Shown here: in pieces, positions 1 to 7,385 of the stretch
How positions within the stretch are numbered: position 1 is the first letter of the stretch
Layout: each line of letters begins with the position of its first letter
Program-made: the position numbers and the translations under genes
The notes under the pieces: generated by a model
Seen by the model: only the letters and a program-made list of their open reading frames with translations
The model's database searches: none
What the model was told of the DNA's origin: nothing
Assembly: GCA_018780805.1 (NCBI GenBank)
Contig: JADMJD010000018.1
Span: 24,399 to 88,398, forward strand
DNA length: 64,000 bases
Direction of reading: 5' to 3'
DNA from: Rubrivivax sp.
Lineage (GTDB): Bacteria; Pseudomonadota; Gammaproteobacteria; Burkholderiales; Burkholderiaceae_C

Positions 1-34
1 CCCCCGGCCCCCTTTTTCTGACCATCGCCCGGCC

Positions 35-1474
35 ATGAAGCTGCCTTCCCGCACCCTGGTGTCCGCCTGGGTGGCGCTCGGCCCCCGGTTCCTGCCGTTT
101 GCCGACGCCGCCACGCCCGACCTGCCCCTGCCGCGCCTGTTGCGGCTGTCGCTGTTCCAGGTCTCGGTGGGCATGGCCCTGGTGCTGCTGGTGGGCACGC
201 TGAACCGCGTGATGATCGTCGAGCTGGGTGTGCCCGCGGCCCTGGTGGCCGTGATGGTGGCCCTGCCCGTGTTGTATGCGCCTGTGCGTGCGCTCATCGG
301 CTTCCGTTCCGACAACCACCGTTCGGCCTTGGGCTGGCGGCGCGTGCCTTTCATCTGGACCGGCTCGATGCTGCAGTTCGGCGGCCTGGCGGTGATGCCG
401 TTTGCGCTGCTGGTGCTGGGCGGGGGGGGCAACGCTGCCGCCTGGCCGGCCTGGTTGGGCCCGGCTGGCGCCGGCATCGCCTTCTTGATGGTGGGTGCCG
501 GCCTGCACACGGTGCAGACCGCCGGCCTGGCGCTGGCCACCGACCTCGCACCCGAAGATGCCCGCCCGCGTGTGGTCGGCCTGATGTACGTGATGCTGCT
601 GCTGGGCAGCATCGTCAGCGCGTTTGTCTTTGGCGCCGTGCTGCAGGACTTCAGCCCCGGCCGCCTGGTGCAGGTGATCCAGGCCGCGGCCGTGCTGACC
701 CTGGTGCTCAACAGCGTGGCGCTGTGGAAGCAGGAGACCCGCCGCCCGGCGCGCCTGCAGCCGCCGCGGGCCGAGCCACCGAGCTTCGCCGAGGCCTGGC
801 GCGTCTACAGCGCGGGCGACGGTGTGCGCCAGCGCCTGCTGGCCATCGGCCTGGGCACGCTGGCCTTCGGCATGCAGGATGTGCTGCTGGAGCCTTATGG
901 CGGCGAGATCCTGGGCATGGGTGTGGGCGACACCACCTGGCTCACGGCCACGCTGGCGCTCGGGGGGTTGATCGGCTTCAGCGCCGCGTCGGCCATCCTG
1001 GGCCGCGGCGTGGACCCGGCGCGTTTGGCCCGGGCCGGCGCTGCGGTGGGCCTGCCCGCCTTTGCCGCGGTGCTGTGCTCTGCCGGCCTGCAATCCACGC
1101 CTTTGTTTGCGATGGGTGCGCTGTTGATCGGTTTTGGTGGCGGCGTCTTCGGCCACGGCACCTTGACGCTGACGATGAACCGGGCGCCGCGCGAGCAGGT
1201 GGGCCTCGCGCTGGGTGCCTGGGGCGCGGTGCAGGCCACGGCTGCCGGTGCCGGCATGGCGCTGGGTGGCCTGCTGCGCGACGGTGTCGGGGCGCTGGCC
1301 CTGAGTGGCCAGTTCGGCCCCGTGTTCGCCCGGCCAGTGACCGGCTATGCTGCCGTCTACGCGGTGGAGATCGGCCTGCTGGCCCTGACCTTGGTGGTGA
1401 TGGGCCGGCTGATCGCGCGGCCCGCACCCGACTTGTCCCCGTTGATTTCTTCTCAGCCCAGGAGTGCGCCTTGA
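35..1474 (+). CDS. pucC: PucC/LhaA-family bacteriochlorophyll-delivery MFS protein
   Basis: Inner-membrane protein of the PucC/LhaA (BCD) branch of the major facilitator superfamily. Family members assist assembly of bacteriochlorophyll-binding light-harvesting complexes in purple bacteria. The 479-residue product shows about twelve hydrophobic segments. The family-typical loop FRSDNHRS is at residues 90-97, followed by WRRVPFIW. The first ATG was taken as the start. Only 34 nt of upstream sequence is visible, so it is unknown whether pucBA or bch/puh genes precede it, and PucC cannot be separated from LhaA by context. The stop TGA overlaps a TTG start of a small downstream gene. A run of eight G (422-429) lies in frame and could be slippage-prone. 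The family call is firm; the exact paralogue is inferred. Confidence 0.88.
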   Translation: MKLPSRTLVSAWVALGPRFLPFADAATPDLPLPRLLRLSLFQVSVGMALVLLVGTLNRVMIVELGVPAALVAVMVALPVLYAPVRALIGFRSDNHRSALGWRRVPFIWTGSMLQFGGLAVMPFALLVLGGGGNAAAWPAWLGPAGAGIAFLMVGAGLHTVQTAGLALATDLAPEDARPRVVGLMYVMLLLGSIVSAFVFGAVLQDFSPGRLVQVIQAAAVLTLVLNSVALWKQETRRPARLQPPRAEPPSFAEAWRVYSAGDGVRQRLLAIGLGTLAFGMQDVLLEPYGGEILGMGVGDTTWLTATLALGGLIGFSAASAILGRGVDPARLARAGAAVGLPAFAAVLCSAGLQSTPLFAMGALLIGFGGGVFGHGTLTLTMNRAPREQVGLALGAWGAVQATAAGAGMALGGLLRDGVGALALSGQFGPVFARPVTGYAAVYAVEIGLLALTLVVMGRLIARPAPDLSPLISSQPRSAP

Positions 1475-1587
1475 AGGTCCATCACATTCTTTTCCTGCTT
1501 TGGATCATCGTTTTTGCCGGCTGGCTGGCAAAGCAGTTTGCCGAGTCCAACAAACGCCTGGAGAAACGGCAAAAGGCGCTGGAGTGA
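1471..1587 (+). CDS. Coupled 38-aa single-pass membrane microprotein
   Basis: A 38-residue reading frame starts at TTG 1471 inside the stop of the pucC-like gene (TTGA overlap). An AGGAG-type ribosome site (about 1459-1463) lies 7 nt upstream, so translational coupling is likely. The product has one N-terminal hydrophobic segment (about residues 4-19, ILFLLWIIVFAGWLA) followed by a Lys/Arg/Glu-rich amphipathic helix, with no further domain. I do not recognise it. Small single-pass proteins such as PucE or PufX accompany light-harvesting genes in other phototrophs, so a role in antenna assembly is a guess from position only. Support for a real gene is the overlap, the ribosome site and the membrane topology. 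Confidence 0.55.
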   Translation: MKVHHILFLLWIIVFAGWLAKQFAESNKRLEKRQKALE

Positions 1588-1602
1588 TCAGCGCTGGAAC
1601 GG

Positions 1603-1824
1603 TCAGTGGCGTGGGCTGAACCAGCCCGCCACCGTGTCGAGCAGTGATGCCGCCATCAGCGTGGCAAACAGCGCGCAGCTGAGGGCCGCCACCCAGGCGA
1701 TCAGCCCGCCACCGATCTGCGCCCCGAAGTCGAAGCCCAACTTCGCGCCCACGGCGCCGGCGAGCAGGCTGAGTGCATACAGCCACAGGTTGCGGCGCGT
1801 GAAAGTGATACCAGGCCAGGCCAT
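1603..1824 (-). CDS. Small membrane protein, unknown function
   Basis: A 73-residue protein read from ATG 1824; a GTG two codons upstream at 1830 is an alternative start. It contains two hydrophobic stretches separated by a short Gly-rich turn and ends in WFSPRH. It lies convergent to the pucC-coupled microprotein with a 15-bp gap, and downstream of the STAND gene on the same strand with a 43-bp gap. No clear ribosome site is visible, and I do not recognise a family. The hydrophobic pattern and the agreement of codon use with neighbours argue that it is coding. Confidence 0.5.
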   Translation of the reverse strand: MAWPGITFTRRNLWLYALSLLAGAVGAKLGFDFGAQIGGGLIAWVAALSCALFATLMAASLLDTVAGWFSPRH

Positions 1825-1867
1825 GGGCACATTCTAGGAGCCGGATCCAAGGGCTGGGTGCCCACCC

Positions 1868-3889
1868 TCAGCGCTTGAATTCGGCTTGCAGCAGGCGCTC
1901 CACCGTCCAGACCGGGGCATTCACCACCCGTTTGCTGGCACCCAGCTGGATCAGCGGCAATTCGCGTTTGGCCACCGTGTCCTGGATCGGCCCGATCTCG
2001 CGCAGGTTCACGCCGGCCCGCATCAGGGCCAGCGCGACCACGCGGATGTCTTCGTCGGGCACGGCGCTGCCGTACCAGAGCGCATTGGTTTCGGTGTCCG
2101 CCACACGCGCCGCGGGCCGCTCGACCGCATAACCCAGCTCGCGCAGCGCGTTGTCAACCTTGTCCTCGTCCAGGCCCTTGACAAAGGCTTCGATGCGCAC
2201 CGGCGAGGTGGTGGGCGCACCTCCAGTCGCACCACCAGTCGCACCACCGGTCGCACCACCGGCCGCCGCCAGCTTGTCGCCAGCGCCGCCCACACCCGCC
2301 GCGCCGCGCCGCTGCCGCAGCACCTGGTCGGCCTGCAGCGCCTGCTGCACCCGCAGGTCTTCGGGGGCGCTGGGCCACTCACCCACCCAGCCGTACTGCT
2401 CACGCAGCAGCTGGGTGGTCTGGCGCAGCCGGGTTTCGGCCAGGCGCGCATTTTCATTGGCGGCGTTTTTGGCGATGGTTTCCACCGTGCGTGCCTGCAC
2501 CGCTTCGTCGCGTGCGTCACGGGCCTGCCGGGTCTGCCACAGCGCCGCGCCCAGCATGCCCACGGCCACCACCAGGGCCGCCACCAGGCCTTGCTGGCTG
2601 CGGCGCAGTCGGGCCGCAGCAGCCTCGGCCTGCTGGCGGGCGTGCACCTCGGCCGCGCGGCGCTGGGCCTCCTGCCCAGCTTCGGCCTCGCGCAGCGCGG
2701 CCCGGCGGTCGCGTGCGGCGCGCACCACGTCGACCAGGCGGTCGTGGATGAGTTCGATGCGTGGCACGCCGCTGTCCTGCTCCACGCGCAGCAGCCGGTG
2801 TTCGTCGGTCAGCCGGGCCAGCTGGGCCTCGGTGACGAACCCCTGCTGCAAGGCCTCGGCGCGGGCGTAGCTGCCGCGTGTGCGGTCGCCCTGCAGCAAA
2901 TGGTCCTCGATGAAGCGGTGAACGCTGTCGGGCAGGCCGGCCAGGGCATCGCGGTAGAAGTCGGCCAGGATGTCGTCCCCCGCTTCGGCCAGCAGCGTGG
3001 CGTCGATGCGTCCGCCGGCCGGCAGGCGGCGCACCAGCTGCGCGCCGCACAGGCTCAGCAAGGCCGGCTCGATGGTTTGCGTGCCCGCGGCCTGGCCCAG
3101 CGCACCGACAAAGTCCACCAACTGCGCGGCCACCCCCGGCGCCAGCACCGCGTCGCCGGCCCGCTGCACGGCGCCGACGGCCTGTTCGCGGCTCATCGGC
3201 ACCAGGCGCAGGTCGTGCCGCAGCAACGACGGCACCTGGGCTTGCCAGGCGCGCACCTCGGGCAGGAAGTCTTCGCGAAAGGACAGCAGCATGCGGTAGC
3301 GCTGGGTGATCAGGTCCAGCGCCTCGCGGCCGCGCCGGCTGTCGGCCACAGCGCGTTCCAGCCGGTTTTCGGCCAGGTCGGCCAGGGCCTCGAACACCGC
3401 ACCCACCCTTGTTGCGTCACCACCGGTGCGCGAAAACAGCTCCTCGAACTGGTCGAACACCAGCACCGGCGTCCAGGGGCGGTTGTCGGCGCTCCACAGC
3501 TCGAAGTCCTTGCGGTGCAGCCAGTGCCACAGGCTCTCGCCAGGGTCGCGCGTGGGCGCCTCAAGGCCTGAGGCGGCGATTTCCTCGGCCAGGCGGCGTG
3601 CGATCTGCTCCACCGGGTCGGCCGCGCCGCTGGAAAAATCCAGCCGCAGGTAGACCGGCAGGTGGCAGGCCGCGCGCAGCCGCGGGAACAGCCCGGCCTT
3701 CAGCAAGGAACTCTTGCCCAGCCCCGAGCGGCCGTACAAGACGGTGAGCGGCGCCATGCGGATCAGCCGCGCCAGCGCCTCGGCTTCGGCGTCCCGGCCC
3801 TGGAAAAAAGCCTGCGCCGATTCGTCGTAAGCCGCCAGGCCGGGCCAGGGTTGGCTGGCGCTGAGCTGGGCGCTGAGGCTGGCGGCCAT
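1868..3889 (-). CDS. nSTAND1-type NTPase with mid-protein TM segment (conflict system)
   Basis: A 673-residue STAND-class NTPase. Its N-terminus (PGLAAYDESAQAFFQGRD) is typical of nSTAND1. Walker A GRSGLGKSS is at about 53-61 and Walker B VLVFDQFEE at 142-150. A winged-helix-like end (RIELIHDRLVDVV) is near 378-390, then a charged coiled coil, one membrane segment (about 434-451), a second coiled coil, a Gly/Ala/Thr repeat linker (543-557), and a C-terminal alpha/beta domain (563-673). The start ATG 3889 lies 5 nt after the stop of the SIR2/TIR gene, so the two form an operon. STAND NTPases act as oligomerising switches in bacterial immunity and signalling; here it probably senses or scaffolds for the TIR effector (inference). 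The longer upstream reading frame is a shadow of the SIR2/TIR gene. Confidence 0.8.
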   Translation of the reverse strand: MAASLSAQLSASQPWPGLAAYDESAQAFFQGRDAEAEALARLIRMAPLTVLYGRSGLGKSSLLKAGLFPRLRAACHLPVYLRLDFSSGAADPVEQIARRLAEEIAASGLEAPTRDPGESLWHWLHRKDFELWSADNRPWTPVLVFDQFEELFSRTGGDATRVGAVFEALADLAENRLERAVADSRRGREALDLITQRYRMLLSFREDFLPEVRAWQAQVPSLLRHDLRLVPMSREQAVGAVQRAGDAVLAPGVAAQLVDFVGALGQAAGTQTIEPALLSLCGAQLVRRLPAGGRIDATLLAEAGDDILADFYRDALAGLPDSVHRFIEDHLLQGDRTRGSYARAEALQQGFVTEAQLARLTDEHRLLRVEQDSGVPRIELIHDRLVDVVRAARDRRAALREAEAGQEAQRRAAEVHARQQAEAAAARLRRSQQGLVAALVVAVGMLGAALWQTRQARDARDEAVQARTVETIAKNAANENARLAETRLRQTTQLLREQYGWVGEWPSAPEDLRVQQALQADQVLRQRRGAAGVGGAGDKLAAAGGATGGATGGATGGAPTTSPVRIEAFVKGLDEDKVDNALRELGYAVERPAARVADTETNALWYGSAVPDEDIRVVALALMRAGVNLREIGPIQDTVAKRELPLIQLGASKRVVNAPVWTVERLLQAEFKR
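2224..2259 (-). repeat. 12-bp tandem repeat in the STAND gene linker
   Basis: Three adjacent copies of a 12-bp unit (CAGTCGCACCAC on the + strand, third copy with one change) encode a Gly-Gly-Ala-Thr linker between the second coiled coil and the C-terminal domain of the STAND protein. Each copy is a multiple of three, so copy-number change would only alter linker length. Confidence 0.8.
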
Positions 3890-3894
3890 GGGGG

Positions 3895-5283
3895 TCAGCC
3901 GGCCGCGCGCCGGGCGTCGCGCAGCAGCGCCACCAGGCGGCCGCGTGTAGCCTCGTCGGGCACGCCGCCGGGTGCAAAGCCGAAGTCGGTGTGCGCCCAG
4001 GCGCGCACGGGCTCGGCGTCGTACCGGGCCGGGGCGAAACTGTCGTCCACCACCAGCGGCACCACGAAGGCCCGGTTCATGTCCATGGCACGGTCGTTGG
4101 CGGCACGCCACTCGCGGAACACAAAACCTTCTTCGCGCCCGTTGGTCGCGGCCGACAGCAGCGGCAGGAAGTAGCGGCAGCCCTGGATGCCGTCCAGGAT
4201 CTGGTGGCGGAAATTGTCGCCCGGCTCGATGGCCTGGCGGTCGAGCCAGATCTCGTGTTCGGCCACGCCAATGGCGCGCAGCGCGGCACACAGCGCATCG
4301 GCGCGCTGCAGATCGGCCCCGCGTGAGTAGCTGATGAAAAACACCGCGCGGCTGCGGCGCTCGTCGGCCACCGCCGGCACCGCGGCGCCGGCGGCAGGCT
4401 GCTCGGCCAGCCAGCGGCGGTGCAGCTCGGCGATGAAATCCGCCGGCGAAGACTCCACCAGCAGCTCGGTTTCACTGCTGTAGCTGCGCAGGAAACCCAC
4501 CAGGCCGTCGGGGGACCCCGGTGCACCTGGGGCTTCCACCAGCCATTCGCGTTTTTGCTTTTCGGCCAGACGGCCGGTGTTGGTGACGCGCAGAAAGAAC
4601 CGGCCCAGCCAGTCCGGGAAGGCGCAGCCCAGCAGCAGCAGGCTGCGTTCCTGCAGCGCGCCGATGAAGTTCAGCGGCACCTGGCTGCCGCGGCTGATGA
4701 CGTTGTGCGCGTACTCCAGGATGTCTTCTTCGTGGATGGCGTACACCGGTGCCGCGCGTGACTTGCCGAACAGGTACATCAGCTGCACTTCGCCAGCGCG
4801 CGTGGCCCAGTCGGGCGCCAGGTCCTGCCATTCACTGGTGGGCAGCTTGGGCGCGTGCACCACCTCGCGCACCGCGGTGCGCTGGCGCAGGCAACGCGCC
4901 AGCAGGTCGTCGGCCGTGGTGCTGACGTAGAGCCGGAAGTCGGTGATCGCGACCAGCTGGCGCATCGCCGCAGGCAGCGCGGCTTCGGTGCGGGCGGTGA
5001 CGGTTTCGATGGCGTCGTGTACGTCGGTGTACAGGTCCTGCAGCGTGGCGCCTGCTTCGCGCCGCAGCCGGGTGACCACCTGCGACACCGGGAACACCTC
5101 GGGCAGCGCGGTCGGCTCGGCGGCCAGGCCATAGGTGGCCAGCAACTCGGCGGCCACCGCCTGCTGGAACGAGGGCTGGCCGGCGGTCGGGCCCAGAGAA
5201 CTCAGGAATTGCGACCCGACCACGGGCACCACATACCCTTGTCGGATCTGGCGCAGCAGGCGTTTCCAGTCGGCTTCGTTCAT
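3895..5283 (-). CDS. SIR2-like/TIR domain fusion protein (putative defence effector)
   Basis: A 462-residue two-domain protein. Residues 1-295 match the SIR2-like fold of bacterial conflict proteins: YVVPVVGSQFL (17-27) at the dinucleotide loop, and LLLLGCAFPDW (215-225). The usual TTNYD appears as TTADD (122-126) and the catalytic YLHG as YLFG (170-173), so this domain has probably lost NAD hydrolysis. A Pro/Ala linker leads to a TIR domain (312-440) with FFISYSR, WLDRQAIEPGDNF and FVFREW; Glu391 fits the TIR NADase glutamate. It is the first gene of an operon with the STAND NTPase. Expected role: NAD depletion or signal production on infection, with the STAND partner controlling it. The domains are seen; the anti-phage role is inferred. 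Confidence 0.82.
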   Translation of the reverse strand: MNEADWKRLLRQIRQGYVVPVVGSQFLSSLGPTAGQPSFQQAVAAELLATYGLAAEPTALPEVFPVSQVVTRLRREAGATLQDLYTDVHDAIETVTARTEAALPAAMRQLVAITDFRLYVSTTADDLLARCLRQRTAVREVVHAPKLPTSEWQDLAPDWATRAGEVQLMYLFGKSRAAPVYAIHEEDILEYAHNVISRGSQVPLNFIGALQERSLLLLGCAFPDWLGRFFLRVTNTGRLAEKQKREWLVEAPGAPGSPDGLVGFLRSYSSETELLVESSPADFIAELHRRWLAEQPAAGAAVPAVADERRSRAVFFISYSRGADLQRADALCAALRAIGVAEHEIWLDRQAIEPGDNFRHQILDGIQGCRYFLPLLSAATNGREEGFVFREWRAANDRAMDMNRAFVVPLVVDDSFAPARYDAEPVRAWAHTDFGFAPGGVPDEATRGRLVALLRDARRAAG

Positions 5284-5326
5284 CGGCCGGGCATGATGCG
5301 CCGGGGGTGTGCCCCCGTCACCCCCC

Positions 5327-5332
5327 TATCAT
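5327..5332 (+). promoter_or_regulatory. Candidate -10 box for rep
   Basis: TATCAT lies 26 nt before the rep start codon in the 75-bp divergent gap between rep and the SIR2/TIR gene. No convincing -35 box was seen. Confidence 0.35.
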
Positions 5333-5358
5333 CCCGCACCTTCCTGCCTCTCAAGCCC

Positions 5359-7380
5359 ATGGCCGACACGCTCAACAACGCCCAGATGGAGGCTGTGCAG
5401 CACCTGCGCAGCCCCTGCCTGGTGCTGGCCGGTGCGGGCTCCGGCAAGACCCGCGTGATCACGCACAAGATCGTGCGGCTGTTGCAGCATGGCCTGCGGC
5501 CGTCGGAGATCGCGGCCATCACCTTCACCAACAAGGCAGCGCAGGAGATGCGCGAGCGCGCCAAGGCCCTGGTCGGCGGCAAGGCCGCGAAGGACCTGCT
5601 GATCAGCACCTTCCACTCGCTGGGGGTGCGGCTGCTGCGCGAAGACGGTGCCCGCCTGGGCCTGAAGCCCAACTTCAGCATCCTGGACAGCGACGACGTG
5701 CTGGGCGTGCTGAAGGAGGCCGGCGGCAGCAGCGACAACGCACTCGCCCGCAGCTGGCAATGGACCATCAGCCTGTGGAAGAACCAGGGTTTGAACACCG
5801 AAGGCGCCGCCGCCGTGGCGGCCAACGCCGACGAGCAGGTGGCGGTGCGCGTGATGGATCGTTACCAGGAACGGCTGGCGGCCTTCCAGGCGGTGGACTT
5901 CGACGACCTGATCGGCCTGCCGCTGGCCCTGTTGCAGCGCGACGCCGAGGCGCGCACCAAGTGGCAGCAGCGCCTGAAACACGTGCTGGTGGACGAAGTG
6001 CAGGACACCAACGCCGTGCAGTACGAACTGCTCAAGGCCCTGGTGGGTGAACAAGGCCTGTTCACCGCGGTGGGTGACGACGACCAGAGCATCTATGGCT
6101 GGCGCGGCGCGACCATCGAGAACCTGAAGCGCCTGCCGCAGGACTACCCGGACCTGAAGGTGATCCCGCTGGAGCAGAACTACCGCTCCACCGGCCACAT
6201 CCTGCGCGCCGCCAACGCGGTGATCGCCAACAACCCCAAGATCTTCGAGAAAAAACTCTGGAGCGAGTTTGGCGACGGCGAGCCGGTGCGTGTGCTGGAG
6301 TGCGACAGCGAAGAACACGAGGCGGAACGGGCCGTGACGCGCATCCAGGCGCTGCGCGCGCAGGACGGCCGCATCCGGTTTGCGGACTTTGCCGTGCTCT
6401 ACCGCGCGAACCACCAGGCGCGGGTGTTCGAGCAGAAGCTGCGCGCGGCACAGATTCCGTACCGCGTCTCCGGCGGCCAGAGTTTTTTTGACCGTGCCGA
6501 GATCAAGGACCTGATCGCCTGGCTGCGCCTGCTGGTGAACAACGACGACGACCCGGCGTTTTTGCGCGCCGTGACCACGCCCAAGCGCGGCATCGGCCAC
6601 CAGACCCTGGGCACGCTGGGCGAGTTTGCCGGCCAGCGCAAGGTCAGCCTGTTCGAGGCCTTGTTCGCGCCCAGCCTGGGCGGTGCGCTGAAGGGCCGGG
6701 CGATCGAATCGCTGCACGAGTTCGGCCGTTACGTGAACGACTTCGAGTACCGCGCGCGCCACTGCCAGGGTGGCGAGGCGTCGAAGACGCTGCTGATGGA
6801 ATGGCTCAAGGACATCGGCTACGAGCAGCACCTCTACGACGGTGAAGACAGCGAAAAACTCGCCGCCGCGCGCTGGACCAACGTGCTGGACTTCATCGAC
6901 TGGATCTCGCGCCGTTGCGAAGGCAAACCCGACGAAGGCACCGAGCCGCAGACCGTGCTGCAGGTGGCGCAGACCATCAGCGTCATCCTGAGCCTGGCCG
7001 AGCGCAACGAAGAGCAGGACGTGGTGACCTTGTCCACGCTGCACGCGTCCAAGGGCCTGGAGTGGCCGCATGTGGTGCTGGCCGGTGTCAACGAAGGACT
7101 GCTGCCCTTCCGCAGCGAAGACGAGGACATGACGGTCGAGCGCCTGGAAGAAGAGCGCCGGCTGATGTACGTGGGCATCACCCGCGCCCGCACCACGCTG
7201 GTGGTGAGTGTGCTGCGCCGGCGCAAACGTGGCCGCGAGACGGTGCAGGCCCGGCCCAGCCGCTTCATCGCCGAGATGAAACTCGACGAAGTGGCGGCGA
7301 AGGAAGACCCACGTGAGCGGCTGCGCAAACTGCGCGCTGAACTGGCGGCCCGACCAGCCGCCGTGACCCCGACGGAGTGA
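5359..7380 (+). CDS. rep: ATP-dependent 3'-5' DNA helicase Rep (UvrD/Rep family, SF1A)
   Basis: A 673-residue superfamily 1 helicase that unwinds DNA 3' to 5' and supports replication restart in the cytoplasm. Walker A AGAGSGKT is at 24-31. The Walker B box reads DEVQDTN rather than the common DEYQDTN, and GDDDQSIYGWRGA (motif III/Q), the QNYRST motif, TLHASKGLEW and the motif VI region MYVGITRAR are all present. Length and order match Rep (about 670 residues). The start ATG 5359 opens exactly at MADTLNNAQ; a longer upstream frame is antisense to the SIR2/TIR gene. The 3' end overlaps or abuts the M13 peptidase start, indicating co-transcription. Confidence 0.95.
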   Translation: MADTLNNAQMEAVQHLRSPCLVLAGAGSGKTRVITHKIVRLLQHGLRPSEIAAITFTNKAAQEMRERAKALVGGKAAKDLLISTFHSLGVRLLREDGARLGLKPNFSILDSDDVLGVLKEAGGSSDNALARSWQWTISLWKNQGLNTEGAAAVAANADEQVAVRVMDRYQERLAAFQAVDFDDLIGLPLALLQRDAEARTKWQQRLKHVLVDEVQDTNAVQYELLKALVGEQGLFTAVGDDDQSIYGWRGATIENLKRLPQDYPDLKVIPLEQNYRSTGHILRAANAVIANNPKIFEKKLWSEFGDGEPVRVLECDSEEHEAERAVTRIQALRAQDGRIRFADFAVLYRANHQARVFEQKLRAAQIPYRVSGGQSFFDRAEIKDLIAWLRLLVNNDDDPAFLRAVTTPKRGIGHQTLGTLGEFAGQRKVSLFEALFAPSLGGALKGRAIESLHEFGRYVNDFEYRARHCQGGEASKTLLMEWLKDIGYEQHLYDGEDSEKLAAARWTNVLDFIDWISRRCEGKPDEGTEPQTVLQVAQTISVILSLAERNEEQDVVTLSTLHASKGLEWPHVVLAGVNEGLLPFRSEDEDMTVERLEEERRLMYVGITRARTTLVVSVLRRRKRGRETVQARPSRFIAEMKLDEVAAKEDPRERLRKLRAELAARPAAVTPTE

Positions 7381-7385
7381 ATCTG

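Noticed and set aside
1-1587. Complete photosynthesis gene cluster
   Set aside because: Only one pucC/lhaA-like gene and a small coupled frame are visible; no puf, puh, bch or crt genes are in the window.
2224-2259. CRISPR-like repeat
   Set aside because: The 12-bp units are directly adjacent without spacers and encode a protein linker.
3890-4291. N-terminal extension of the STAND gene
   Set aside because: It overlaps the SIR2/TIR gene in another frame and is Arg/Pro-rich; ATG 3889 gives the canonical nSTAND N-terminus.
3895-5283. Active SIR2 NADase domain
   Set aside because: The catalytic His and Asn positions are Phe and Ala, so activity of this domain is not claimed; the TIR part is the better candidate.
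5329-7071. 580-codon open frame on the minus strand opposite rep
   Set aside because: It is antisense to a well-identified helicase. Long antisense frames are expected at this GC content, and its translation is His/Gln/Arg-rich without motifs.
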